From the NCBI RefSeq assembly GCF_016918765.2, contig NZ_CP092104.1:1-64000 (forward strand): a stretch of DNA of 64,000 nt, given 5' to 3'. Shown here piece after piece: positions 9,141 to 17,821 of this stretch. Every line of letters starts with the position of its first letter. The first letter of the stretch is position 1. The DNA is from Flagellatimonas centrodinii (GTDB lineage Bacteria > Pseudomonadota > Gammaproteobacteria > Nevskiales > Nevskiaceae). The translations under genes were made by a program, and so were the position numbers. The notes under the pieces are model-generated. The model ran no database searches. It saw nothing but the letters and a program-made list of their open reading frames with translations, and was not told where the DNA came from.

Positions 9141-10063
9141 TGATCCTGGGCTGCCGGCGTCCCGTCCAATCCAGCCAGTGGCTCGCACGTTGCAATGACC
9201 AGGCTATAAGGCCGATCTTCCGGTCTGTCCACCTGTCGGAGGGAAAGTTCTTGGCCCTTGGCAATACGGTAGATAGCCCTAAGCAGCTTTGACCCGTAGG
9301 GCGACCTCACACGCTCGATGACGTAATAGTTCGCATAACCGATGCTGTTAAGGTGGTCCGCGATGGCGTCGCTTCCGGAGTCGCCTCTGGCGCCATGGGA
9401 TTCGAACAGCACAATCGGGCGGTGTTTGGCGAGCAGGCCGGTCATTCCCTTCAATACCGATAGTTCATGGCCCTCCACATCGATCTTCACCAAACGAACA
9501 GGAAGGCCATCCAGCATCTCATCAGTTACGGCTTCGTCCGCCACCCGAACCTGAACGGGAAAACTCCGGGACTTCCGGAGAACTAGCGAACCGGTTACCC
9601 CAGACTGGCCCAGATTTCCCGCCAGATTTAACCGGAAGACCAACTCCGCGTTGCTTTCGCTCAAGCCATACCCGAGGGCTTGTATGTTCTCAGCACCGTT
9701 GAGCATTGCGCTTGCCTCGATAAGGCGCGTGCAGATCGGATTCGGCTCGAAAGCCAGCACTCTTGCGAACCGGCTCGAAAACCAAAGGCTGTGGTTGCCA
9801 ATATTGGCGCCGATGTCCATTGCCAAGCCTGCCTTGAACTCGGCCGCCTTCGGCGCCAGTACGACGCCAAATAGGCCCTCAAGCAACAGATCCTCATAGA
9901 CACCATGGGCGATGATGTTATCGCCGATGTCGTCCCCCGGAAAGCAGGCCAACCTGATTGGCGTCCGAGCATTCCGCCAAGTGGTAAGGGATCGCGTCTT
10001 CCAAATCCGGAATACACGGGCCAGAAATGCAAGTCCACTGAGTCTGGAAACGGGAAACGACAT
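9137..10063 (-). CDS. FkbM-family methyltransferase
   Basis: SAM-dependent methyltransferase, probably O-methylating a sugar of the repeat unit. The 308 residues contain the SAM motif MDIGANIGNHSLWFS, then VLAFEPNP and the FkbM hallmark VKIDVEGHELSVLKGM. The ATG at 10063 has AGGAAA about eight bases upstream. It is the first gene of a seven-gene chain of 4-bp overlaps that runs to the ChbG gene, so it probably sets ribosome entry for that set. Confidence 0.87.
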   Translation of the reverse strand: MSFPVSRLSGLAFLARVFRIWKTRSLTTWRNARTPIRLACFPGDDIGDNIIAHGVYEDLLLEGLFGVVLAPKAAEFKAGLAMDIGANIGNHSLWFSSRFARVLAFEPNPICTRLIEASAMLNGAENIQALGYGLSESNAELVFRLNLAGNLGQSGVTGSLVLRKSRSFPVQVRVADEAVTDEMLDGLPVRLVKIDVEGHELSVLKGMTGLLAKHRPIVLFESHGARGDSGSDAIADHLNSIGYANYYVIERVRSPYGSKLLRAIYRIAKGQELSLRQVDRPEDRPYSLVIATCEPLAGLDGTPAAQDQ

Positions 10064-10103
10064 AATATTTTCCTAGGGCGTGTTCTACCGGCGCCGGGAG
10101 CGA

Positions 10104-10712
10104 CTACTCGGCAGTAGCATGGCCCCCAGTGTAACCGGCCGGGTCGAGGGTTCGAATCACCCGTGCGGGAACGCCACCAACCAACACACCGGCAGGCACA
10201 TCCCGCGTGACCACAGCACCGGCGGCCACCACCGACCCTCGCCCGATGGTGACGCCCCCGACGATCGTGGAACCGGCGCCAATCCACACTTCATCTTCAA
10301 CCACGATGGGGGCAGATGTCCTTCCGCGGCCCACGCCGGGAACGTACACCAGGCCATGGCCCAACGTCTCGAAGCTGACGCGGGGCCCGATCTGCACACG
10401 CTCGCCAATGGTCACAGTGTCGTAATTTACGCAGAAGTTAGTCGCCACATTCAGAAACGTACCAGCGCCTATCTGGATGTTCACGCACCCGCCGTAAGGC
10501 CGCACAGACACCGGCCCAAAAATTGTGCACTCGCCGCCCTGCCGGATTCCGGCAAGTCGATACAGAAGGTAACGATAGCGATCGAATACCCAGAGCCGCG
10601 GCAGGTTATTGGCGGCTACGAGCCAGACCGCTTCCCGAAGGGAGAAGAAACTCTGCGAACTTTCCCGCCCTTCATGCGAGTCCTTCTTTGGCATAACTCG
10701 TCTCCATTTCAT
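10104..10712 (-). CDS. Left-handed beta-helix acyltransferase (WcaF/LacA-like)
   Basis: A 202-residue hexapeptide-repeat acetyltransferase that would O-acetylate a sugar using acetyl-CoA. Repeated [LIV]-G-x4 turns run from about residue 70 to 185 (IQIGAGTFLNVATN, VTIGERVQIGP, VWIGAGSTIVGGVTIGRGS). The catalytic-type loop and the closing VVTRDVPAGVLVGGVPARVI are intact. The start may be ATG 10712 or the internal ATG 10694. It lies 40 bp upstream of the FkbM gene. Confidence 0.85.
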   Translation of the reverse strand: MKWRRVMPKKDSHEGRESSQSFFSLREAVWLVAANNLPRLWVFDRYRYLLYRLAGIRQGGECTIFGPVSVRPYGGCVNIQIGAGTFLNVATNFCVNYDTVTIGERVQIGPRVSFETLGHGLVYVPGVGRGRTSAPIVVEDEVWIGAGSTIVGGVTIGRGSVVAAGAVVTRDVPAGVLVGGVPARVIRTLDPAGYTGGHATAE

Positions 10713-10768
10713 AAATTCAGCGCAACATCCTCCCCTCCCGCATGCTCCGGCACCCTCTGACTTCTAGG

Positions 10769-12115
10769 TCAAGAACAGCGCCTTGCCATCCAGCCACGCA
10801 GGACGTCAAACGCCAGTGGGACCGCCGGCAGAAAACTACTATCGATACCCAATCGCATCTTGGCTATCAACCAGAAAGCAAGGTTCCAAACCAGAATCGA
10901 TGCCACGCTCGAAATAGCTGCTCCCATCATTCCGAGCACGGGCACCAACACAAACGCAAGTACGATGTTGACCAGCGCGGAAACACTCAACCAGCGCGCT
11001 GCGTCGCGCTCGTAACCCACCATGCCAAGCAACGCCCCAACACAGCCAAACATGGCGTTGACAGCCTGCCCAACCGTGAGAACTGCGAGCGGAAGGAAGG
11101 CACTGTCATATTCTTCGCCATAGACCATTCCAATCAGTCCCCGTCCGCCCGCCAGGAATATCACCAGAATCGGAAGCGTTAGCGCCGTACTCACCAACGC
11201 ACCAAGTGCCGTCAACTTCTTGAGGCGCTCCACATCGCCCATCGCGTGCGTTCGCGCCAAGTGTGGCGAAAGCACCATGGTGGCCGTTTGCATCCCGAAA
11301 AGCGCAATCGTGGCTGCCGACGCGGCGACCTTATACAGTCCCACCTCGGCTTCGGGCCTGAACAGCGCAAGGACAATAACGCCGCACTGACTACTGACCA
11401 CTTGGAGGGCCGAGATCAACGCCAGAGGCAATGCGGCTCGCCACCAGCCGGCAGCGCCCGCCATGTCCGCGCACACGCTCGCGAGTTCCCGAGGTCGCGA
11501 GCGCCTAAGGATCTCACCACCCACCGCATAGGCCAGTACAGCCGCCAGCGCGTGGAAAGCCATCACCGAATCGGCAGTCACGGGTTGCCCCCCTGCCCAA
11601 ACCGCATACACAAGCAAAACCAACACTAGCGGTCTGATGACGCTTTCGGGGAGCTGCCCTCGCACAATATGGCGAAGGCCTCGCAGGGCGGCACCGCGTG
11701 CGTTCCCCAGCGCGATAAGTGGCACCAGAACCAGCCCTGCCAGGATCGCCCACAGCAGGTCGGGCTTGATGGGCCTCGGGTAAAGGAACAATGCCAACGA
11801 GCTTCCCGCCGCAATCACCAGCGAACTCACCAAAATAACGCGCGTTGACCAGCGCCACAGTCCCTTCATCTCAGACCATTTTCCAGCCGCTTGGGTCCTG
11901 GCGGTCTCTCGAACCAAGAGCGTAGGAATGCCCACTTGCGCTGGGAGCGCAAGTATGGTCACTATCGCGAGAGCTAGGGAATAAATCCCGAACGAGGCGG
12001 GACCTAACGCACGAGCGAGCACCACGGAGCCAAGAAGGGTTGCGGCGAGCGATCCAACGCGAATGAACATGCTGCCCCGCGCGGCGCCCCAAAGCTGGTT
12101 ACGAAGAGTAGACAT
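10769..12115 (-). CDS. Wzx-type oligosaccharide flippase
   Basis: A 448-residue polytopic membrane protein with about 12-14 hydrophobic segments and the polysaccharide-synthesis signature near the N terminus (VGSLAATLLGSVVLARALGP, SFGIYSLAL). Members translocate undecaprenyl-PP-linked repeat units across the inner membrane for polymerisation. It stands 56 bp upstream of the hexapeptide acyltransferase and has an epimerase remnant immediately upstream. Start ATG 12115. With EpsG and the tyrosine kinase it completes a Wzx/Wzy-style pathway. Confidence 0.88.
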   Translation of the reverse strand: MSTLRNQLWGAARGSMFIRVGSLAATLLGSVVLARALGPASFGIYSLALAIVTILALPAQVGIPTLLVRETARTQAAGKWSEMKGLWRWSTRVILVSSLVIAAGSSLALFLYPRPIKPDLLWAILAGLVLVPLIALGNARGAALRGLRHIVRGQLPESVIRPLVLVLLVYAVWAGGQPVTADSVMAFHALAAVLAYAVGGEILRRSRPRELASVCADMAGAAGWWRAALPLALISALQVVSSQCGVIVLALFRPEAEVGLYKVAASAATIALFGMQTATMVLSPHLARTHAMGDVERLKKLTALGALVSTALTLPILVIFLAGGRGLIGMVYGEEYDSAFLPLAVLTVGQAVNAMFGCVGALLGMVGYERDAARWLSVSALVNIVLAFVLVPVLGMMGAAISSVASILVWNLAFWLIAKMRLGIDSSFLPAVPLAFDVLRGWMARRCS

Positions 12116-12179
12116 GTAGGGCTTCAGCGCCGTAGATCAGTGCGCACAAAGGCTTGGGCGCCGGCCTACGCTGGCTGGC

Positions 12180-12434
12180 GGAAGGCAACTCACTCGACAC
12201 AATAGTATTAGCGATACCCGAATAAAAATCGGCGTACTCCCTCGCATGGCTGGCCAAGTCGGTCTCGATTTGGGTGTAGTTCGGGTTAGCCGTGCAGCGT
12301 ACCAAACGGGGGCCTAATTCAGGTTGACGTAGTAGTAGTCGCTCATGTTATCGAAGGCAACCAATTCGAAGCAGCCTCATTGCGAGATGCGAACCAATGA
12401 ATCCGTCAACACCCATCACTAGGGTCTTGATTTT
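12180..12434 (-). pseudogene. Remnant of a nucleotide-sugar epimerase (UDP-GlcA 4-epimerase type), 5' end only
   Basis: Three short minus-strand pieces in alternating frames match consecutive parts of an extended SDR epimerase. Piece one (from 12434) reads KIKTLVMGVDGFIGSHLAMR, the NAD-binding GxxGxxG opening. Piece two (12355-12317) reads FDNMSDYYYVNLN and stops at TAG. Piece three (from 12305) reads NPNYTQIETDLASHAREYA. An intact relative at 19297-20319 has the same order ([40 protein letters not shown]). A deletion plus frameshift separates pieces one and two, a stop and shift separate two and three, and the catalytic half is gone. It looks like debris of an older polysaccharide allele. 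Confidence 0.72.
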
Positions 12435-12441
12435 CTACGCT

Positions 12442-14451
12442 CTAATCTCGATGGTTTGCGGCTCGGGAAGGATTGGCTTCCGTCGAAGCTGCCTCCGGAC
12501 CAATGTCTAGGGCAACTCGCAGGTCCCGCGTGAGCCAAGGTGCAATGAATGCCGCTCCCCTCCGGTTCAAGTGTCCGTGGTCGAAATAGTAGGGGCGTCC
12601 GTGCTCGTCGGCGTAGTTGCATCGGGTTTCGACGCAGAACCAAGACTCAGGGCTGACCACGCCAAAGCCATCGTCGCCTGCCAATGCCGAAAACACCGCC
12701 CTCGGCTTCCGGGAAGCCTCCCGATGCACGGAATAGGGGCTGATTGGCATCGCATCGCCCTTCATGGCCGCGATGGCCATCCGGTAAGGCACGCCCCAAG
12801 GGTACACAGGAACCTGTTCGATTACGACAACGCGAGTGCCCGCCAGCGCCTGCTTCAGGCTCGCGGCACTAACCTCAAGTGGGTCGCCCTTCGCGCCGCT
12901 CTCCAGGCTCAGGATGTAGCCTGTCTTGGGGTCAACGTATTGGTTCCAGGCAGCGGCAACCACCACGGTGTCGATTCGGTCCACACTCGAAAGTGCCGCC
13001 ATCACGTCCTTGTTGAACGCCACACACTTCCAGTTGGCACGCCCCCGAAGTGAAACCGAGACACCGAGAAGAGGGGGGCATCCGCTGCGACCGACAAATG
13101 CGCCGGAAAGCCCCAGTTCCCGAAAGGCCACATCCAGAGCCGGCATCATCGCGTGAGCATAGGAATCACCCCAAACGAGCACGGTGGCTGGGCCTTCGGC
13201 GCCCACGTGGCAGGCAGTCTCTACTGAGATTTCGCCGCGCCGGTTAAGGCATTCATCCCGATGGCTGACCCGCGCCCTTTCCCTGTCTAGGGCAACGACC
13301 TGATCGGAGTACCGACTCGGAACGCCCTGGGTCAGCACCAACGCGGCGGCCAAGCACGAGACGACCACACCGCTGCCTATACCCCAAGCTATCATCCCAT
13401 AGCGGGAAACAGAATCACGGCTTCTAAACGGTGTTTCGACATAACGCCATGACAACACGGACAGCAGCACCGCAACGGTCGCCAGCATAATACGCACCGA
13501 CAACGGCACCGAACCCCCAAGGTAGTGATGGCGCGCGAATGCGATCAGGGGCCAGTGCCAAAGATAAAGCGAATAGGAGATCAGGCCCACAACGACCATC
13601 GGACGGTTCGCGAGTAGGGCCTTGGATACGGCGTTGCCACGCACACCCGCCCAGATGACCAGAGTAGCGCCCATGCAGGGCAACAGGGCCGAATACCCGG
13701 GGAAGCGAGTTGTGGAATCAAACAGCACTCCCGCGACCAAGATCACGCCGATTCCCAGCGCCGCCGCGACATTGCGCACCGCGGCACTGGCAACATCAGG
13801 GAGTCTCGTCACCGCCAGCCAGCCGCCGAGAGCAATCTCCCAAACCCGAAATGGCGTCCAATAAAACACCTCATGCGCGCGATACAACACGAAATAGCTC
13901 GCGCCCGCCAGCGATAGCAGCGTCACCAGCGCGAACGCGTGCGGCACGCGGTTGGGCGCGAATCGCTGCAGCAGCAGGTAGAGGGGCGGCATTGCGAGGT
14001 AGAACTGCTCCTCCACCGACAGCGACCAAGTGTGCAGCAGCGGCGCCAAATCCGATGCGGGGCCGAAGTAGCTTCCCTGAGACCAAAAGTAGAAATTGGA
14101 AACAAAAAAGAGGGTGGCGCCAAGGCTGGCGCCAAACCGTTCCAGGTCGCTCGGCAGCAGCATTGCCATCGCTGTGACCTTACAGGCGGTCAGAACCACT
14201 ATTAGAGCTGGCAGGATCCGACGCGCGCGCCTTTCGTAGAAGTCAAGAAAAGAGAACCCAGACGCACCCGCTTGGCGGTGGATGATTCCTGTGATCAGGT
14301 AGCCCGAGATCACAAAAAACACGTCTACGCCTACGAACCCGCCGGAAACACCCAACTCGAAGTGGTACAGCACAACAAGCAGGACCGCGACCGCTCGAAG
14401 GCCATCAATGTCTCGTCGATAGTCGGTCGATGGATAGCTCACGACGGGCAC
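12442..14451 (-). CDS. OafA/YrhL-type membrane O-acyltransferase with C-terminal SGNH domain
   Basis: O-acetylates a surface sugar. The membrane acyltransferase-3 part (about 1-370) opens with YRRDIDGLRAVAVLLVVLYHF and contains LLHTWSLSVEEQFY and ISYSLYLWHWPL. A periplasmic SGNH hydrolase-like domain follows, with WGDSYAHAMMPALD (Ser block) and YYFDHGHLNRRG (Asp-His block). At 669 residues it is normal length for the fused form. Start is GTG 14451, or GTG 14442, which would overlap a small upstream ORF in a GTGA fashion. It is the only intact member of three such genes in a row. Confidence 0.9.
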   Translation of the reverse strand: MPVVSYPSTDYRRDIDGLRAVAVLLVVLYHFELGVSGGFVGVDVFFVISGYLITGIIHRQAGASGFSFLDFYERRARRILPALIVVLTACKVTAMAMLLPSDLERFGASLGATLFFVSNFYFWSQGSYFGPASDLAPLLHTWSLSVEEQFYLAMPPLYLLLQRFAPNRVPHAFALVTLLSLAGASYFVLYRAHEVFYWTPFRVWEIALGGWLAVTRLPDVASAAVRNVAAALGIGVILVAGVLFDSTTRFPGYSALLPCMGATLVIWAGVRGNAVSKALLANRPMVVVGLISYSLYLWHWPLIAFARHHYLGGSVPLSVRIMLATVAVLLSVLSWRYVETPFRSRDSVSRYGMIAWGIGSGVVVSCLAAALVLTQGVPSRYSDQVVALDRERARVSHRDECLNRRGEISVETACHVGAEGPATVLVWGDSYAHAMMPALDVAFRELGLSGAFVGRSGCPPLLGVSVSLRGRANWKCVAFNKDVMAALSSVDRIDTVVVAAAWNQYVDPKTGYILSLESGAKGDPLEVSAASLKQALAGTRVVVIEQVPVYPWGVPYRMAIAAMKGDAMPISPYSVHREASRKPRAVFSALAGDDGFGVVSPESWFCVETRCNYADEHGRPYYFDHGHLNRRGAAFIAPWLTRDLRVALDIGPEAASTEANPSRAANHRD

Positions 14452-14793
14452 ACCGCCGGTAGCGCCGACTCAGGAGAAGCCCGAATCAGCAGACGAGACA
14501 TCTCTGCGCGCCCTCTTAACAGCATGTAGCCCTCATAAGCCGCGCAGTAAGCCTGCGCTGCCGCGACCAAACACAAGCGCATTGCCAGAATTGCGAGTTC
14601 GGGGGGCATGGACGGAACGACGTCGCGTCCATCTTAATCAGGAAACGCGCCATCATGTTGTCCTCTTATTAAAAACTCAGCAAGCCTGCCGCCCTGAAGA
14701 CCCTCGTGCACCATAAGTCGGATCACTTCGCCACTCACGCAGGCTCCTCTCTTTTCATCGATACGCCGCGCGGACCCAGAATAAGGGCGCCCA
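14452..14793. other. Gap with very short minus-strand ORFs, no recognisable gene
   Basis: Between two acyltransferase genes I see only very short minus-strand ORFs. One, 14516-14656 (46 codons, starting MMARFLIKMDATS), has AGAGGA five bases before its ATG. Another, 14439-14609 (56 codons, starting MPPELAILAMRL), ends in a GTGA overlap with the possible GTG 14442 start of the acyltransferase. Neither resembles a family I know. They may be remnants of a lost gene or short leader peptides. Confidence 0.4.
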
Positions 14794-15845
14794 TCAGCGG
14801 CTGTCAGCTTCAACAGTGGTAGAACTCGGAGCTACAACTGAGCGCCTTTCCGACGATACAAGGATCCTTCGAGCCAACCGAAGCCCATGCTGCTCGTAGA
14901 AATAGTAATAAGCCAACCCAGCCAGCAATGCGGCAGTTGAGATCAAGGAGAAAGCTGCCAACGGGTCAATGCCTGGAAGGAATCGTTTTACGACGCGGAC
15001 CGCTGCCGCAAGCAGCGGGTTGTGGACAAGATAAATTGAATACGAGGCGGCACCCACAAAGAGCACGCCCTGACCAGGACTCCATCGCTGCGCCCAAGTG
15101 GACAGCGCACATACGATGAAACCTGAATACCCCAGTGCCAACAGCCAGCGTTGCGGAGCGATCTGACCGGCCTCGAGCGCAAGGATGAGGATGCCACCCA
15201 CCCCACCGGCAACAGAAACGAGTGTAGTGACTCCTCTGTGAGTAAAGTGCTAGACGACCACTCCCAGCAGAAAACAGAGGTTGAGAGGCGAAAGAACGTA
15301 CCTCAATGCCGACTGCAGTGGTTGCCCATCCACCGCATGGTAAGAGATCAATCCGGCCCAAGCCGCCAGCAGCACCCACAGCAGACGACGCGAAACAAAG
15401 ATCAGTGAGTACAGCGCATAGAACAGTATTTCATGGATCAGGGTCCCGGCCACGGAGAGCGCAGGCGGCTTGTCGGTTGGCAACAGGGTCAATAACATCT
15501 GCAGGCCAGGAGACCGGTCGGCGGTGCTCAGCCCTGGAAACAGCAGGTACAAAAGCAGTACCCCGATACCGACAGGTAGTTAGGGCACATAAATGCGTAT
15601 CAAACGGGCACGCGCGTAGTCACCGAAGCCGCGCCCCTTCTCCGGCAGGTTGTGACTGGAGAACGCGACGATGAACCCCGAAAGAACGAAAAAAAATCTA
15701 TGCCTAAATAGCCGTTTGCGATCACCGCAGTGCCGGCCCCCAAAGGCCCGATAAACGCGGTGACAGATTGGTTTGCATGGCTCACGAGAACCCAACATGC
15801 GGCGAGCGTACGCATTGGTTCCAGCCATTGCAGTTTTCTATTCAA
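14794..15845 (-). pseudogene. OafA-like acyltransferase-3 gene broken by one frameshift and two nonsense codons
   Basis: From a TTG at 15845 the frame reads LQWLEPMRTLAACWVLVSHA and GYLGIDFF. It then loses one T in a run of eight (about 15691-15698) and leaves frame. The next frame continues FFFVLSGFIVAFSSHN without loss down to 14794, except for TAA at 15580-15582 (in RIYVP*LPVGIGVLLLY) and TAG at 15250-15252 (in LLGVVV*HFTHRG). Everything after each stop is still acyltransferase-like (ASYSIYLVHNPLL). Three independent lesions argue for a true pseudogene over a single read error. It lacks an SGNH domain, unlike its two neighbours. Confidence 0.82.
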
Positions 15846-17821
15846 GGTCAGAGGGGAAATCAGGCTGATAAAACGATCCCGTATCCAGCCGCGAGAGTAG
15901 TCGAGCTACAACGAAATCGGCCCCCAGAACACTGAGGTGTCCTCCATCGCGGTAAAGCAACTCCCCTTGTTCGTCTAGATATCGGCACACTCTGCTGTCA
16001 CAAAACCAGCTCATGGTATCGATCACAACTATATTGTCGAACGCTTCGACATACTGTGCAGCCGTCCAGAATGGTTGCGCCATCCGCTGAAAGTCATCCT
16101 TCCGAATTCCGTCTGGTGGGGTTTTTGCGACTGCCAACTTGAATGGGATATCCGCGGGTGCCCCCGGGGTAGGGCCGATAATTATTACTGACTTACCGAG
16201 CGAGCCTGTTACGATCGATGTGCGTTTGAACGCTGGTGCGAATGTCGCCACGTTCCCACGGCGTCCTTCACTGTCGAATATCGAGTATCGCCCCTCAGGT
16301 CCTGAATAGGCCGGCCATGCCGCTGCCATAATAATCAAGTCAGGCTTGTTTGCTGCCAGCCAATCGTGGGTCGCATTGTTGTCGTCATGGCAGCCTGGGT
16401 CTGACGGATTATGGATGCCCAACAATGGCGGGCAGGCTGAGTTTACCGCCAGGATGCCGCGCAGCCCTTGTGCCTTCAACATCGCATCAAGCCCAGGTGC
16501 CCAAGCGAGCGCATAGCTGTCTCCCCACAATATGGCAAGATGCTCTGAATCACGATCACCTATGACGCAGTCTGGGTTCCTGCTATCGGGCCAACGACCA
16601 TCGCAGTCGTCCTTGAATGGAATATGTGGATACCGGGCGCTGTCGTAAGCCAGAACATCTGGCGCAAATCGATCTTCCCATCCTTGGTTCTGGGTAACCG
16701 CAACAGCTGCTCCGCCCAGGAGGCCCATCACTGCTGTACTTGTGGCGAATAGATGCTGTCGGCCATTAAGCTTCGCTTTGTCATTTCCGTGCTTTCGAAA
16801 TGGAGTTTCAACATACCGATAACTTGCTGAAGCCAGCGCCATCGCCACCAAGAACAGCGCCCAAGCACCGCCTTGAGGAATTGGCTCCATGCCATTGGAG
16901 TAACGCGCGATGGTCAGCAACGGCCAATGCCATAAATAGAGTGAATAGGAAATGATGCCTACGAGCACCAATGGACGCCATTGGAGCACCCTGCGCACTG
17001 CACTATCGCCTTCGCCACCGAGATACAGCAATGCAGCAGCTGCCAATACAGGCGGTGCTGCCCACACCCCTGGGAATGCAGGACCTGCTTTTATAAAACA
17101 TAGACTACCCAGCAGTACCAGGAATCCTAAGGCTGCTAGGACCTCCCGCCAAATGCGGCTTGCCAGCCTAGGCACTAGGGAGGATACCAACTGCAAGCAA
17201 GGAGCCCAGCAATAGCTCCCACGCGCGAGAAGGTGATAGGAAAAAGGTCGCAGAGGGATGGTCTGCCTGCATCAAGACGCAAAGCGCCAAAGATCCCAGT
17301 ACGCCGGCAACCAAAACCGGCTTGAGAGTACGCGGCGCAACACGGTGAACCAGCAAGAGAAGGATCGGCAACCCTATGTAGAACTGCTCTTCGACCGCCA
17401 ATGACCATGTATGCAGCAGCGGGTTGTACTCCGACGCGGTATTGAAATAGCCGGTTTCACGCCAGAACAGGACGTTGGAAACAAAGAACAACGTAGCCAA
17501 CGTCGAATACCCGAGTCTTACCAAGTCGCTTGGCAGAAGGAGCAAAACCCCCGCAATGAGGGTTACAAATAAGACGGCGAACAGCGCCGGAAAAATTCGG
17601 CGGACCCGCCTTTCGTAGAATCCCGTGAACGTGAATTGTCCCAGTGATACTTCCCTTTGAATGATCGACGTAATCAGGTAGCCAGAGATCACAAAGAACA
17701 CATCGACGCCGACAAACCCTCCATGTACCGGCCCTAAACCGAAGTGATATAGCACCACACCGAGGACGGCAATCGCTCTGAGGCCGTCAATGTCTGGCCG
17801 ATAACTCAGCGATGTGGCCAT
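15838..17821 (-). pseudogene. OafA/SGNH O-acyltransferase gene frameshifted by a 7-bp duplication
   Basis: The 5' part (17821-17168) encodes PDIDGLRAIAVLGVVLYHF, the LLHTWSLAVEEQFY motif and helices up to WELLLGSLLAVGILP, then runs into a stop. The 3' part, in another frame, continues RLASRIWREVLAALG, ISYSLYLWHWPLL and a complete SGNH domain (ILWGDSYALAW, YRDGGHLSVLG) to 15838. Removing 7 bp from the CCTAGTGCCTAG stretch (17168-17179) would rejoin ILPRLASR in one frame, giving a protein of about 660 residues. The break lies inside the membrane domain, so the present allele should be off. Reversible switching is possible because the insert is a duplication. Confidence 0.82.
17168..17179 (-). 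repeat. 7-bp duplication site causing the acyltransferase frameshift
   Basis: On the minus strand CCTAGTGCCTAG repeats the pentamer CCTAG at a 7-bp period. Deleting one period restores the acyltransferase reading frame exactly. Confidence 0.7.

Noticed and set aside
12099-12305. 68-codon ORF as an independent small gene
   Set aside because: It starts at TTG without a ribosome site, and its first half matches the third piece of a broken epimerase, so it is counted in the pseudogene.
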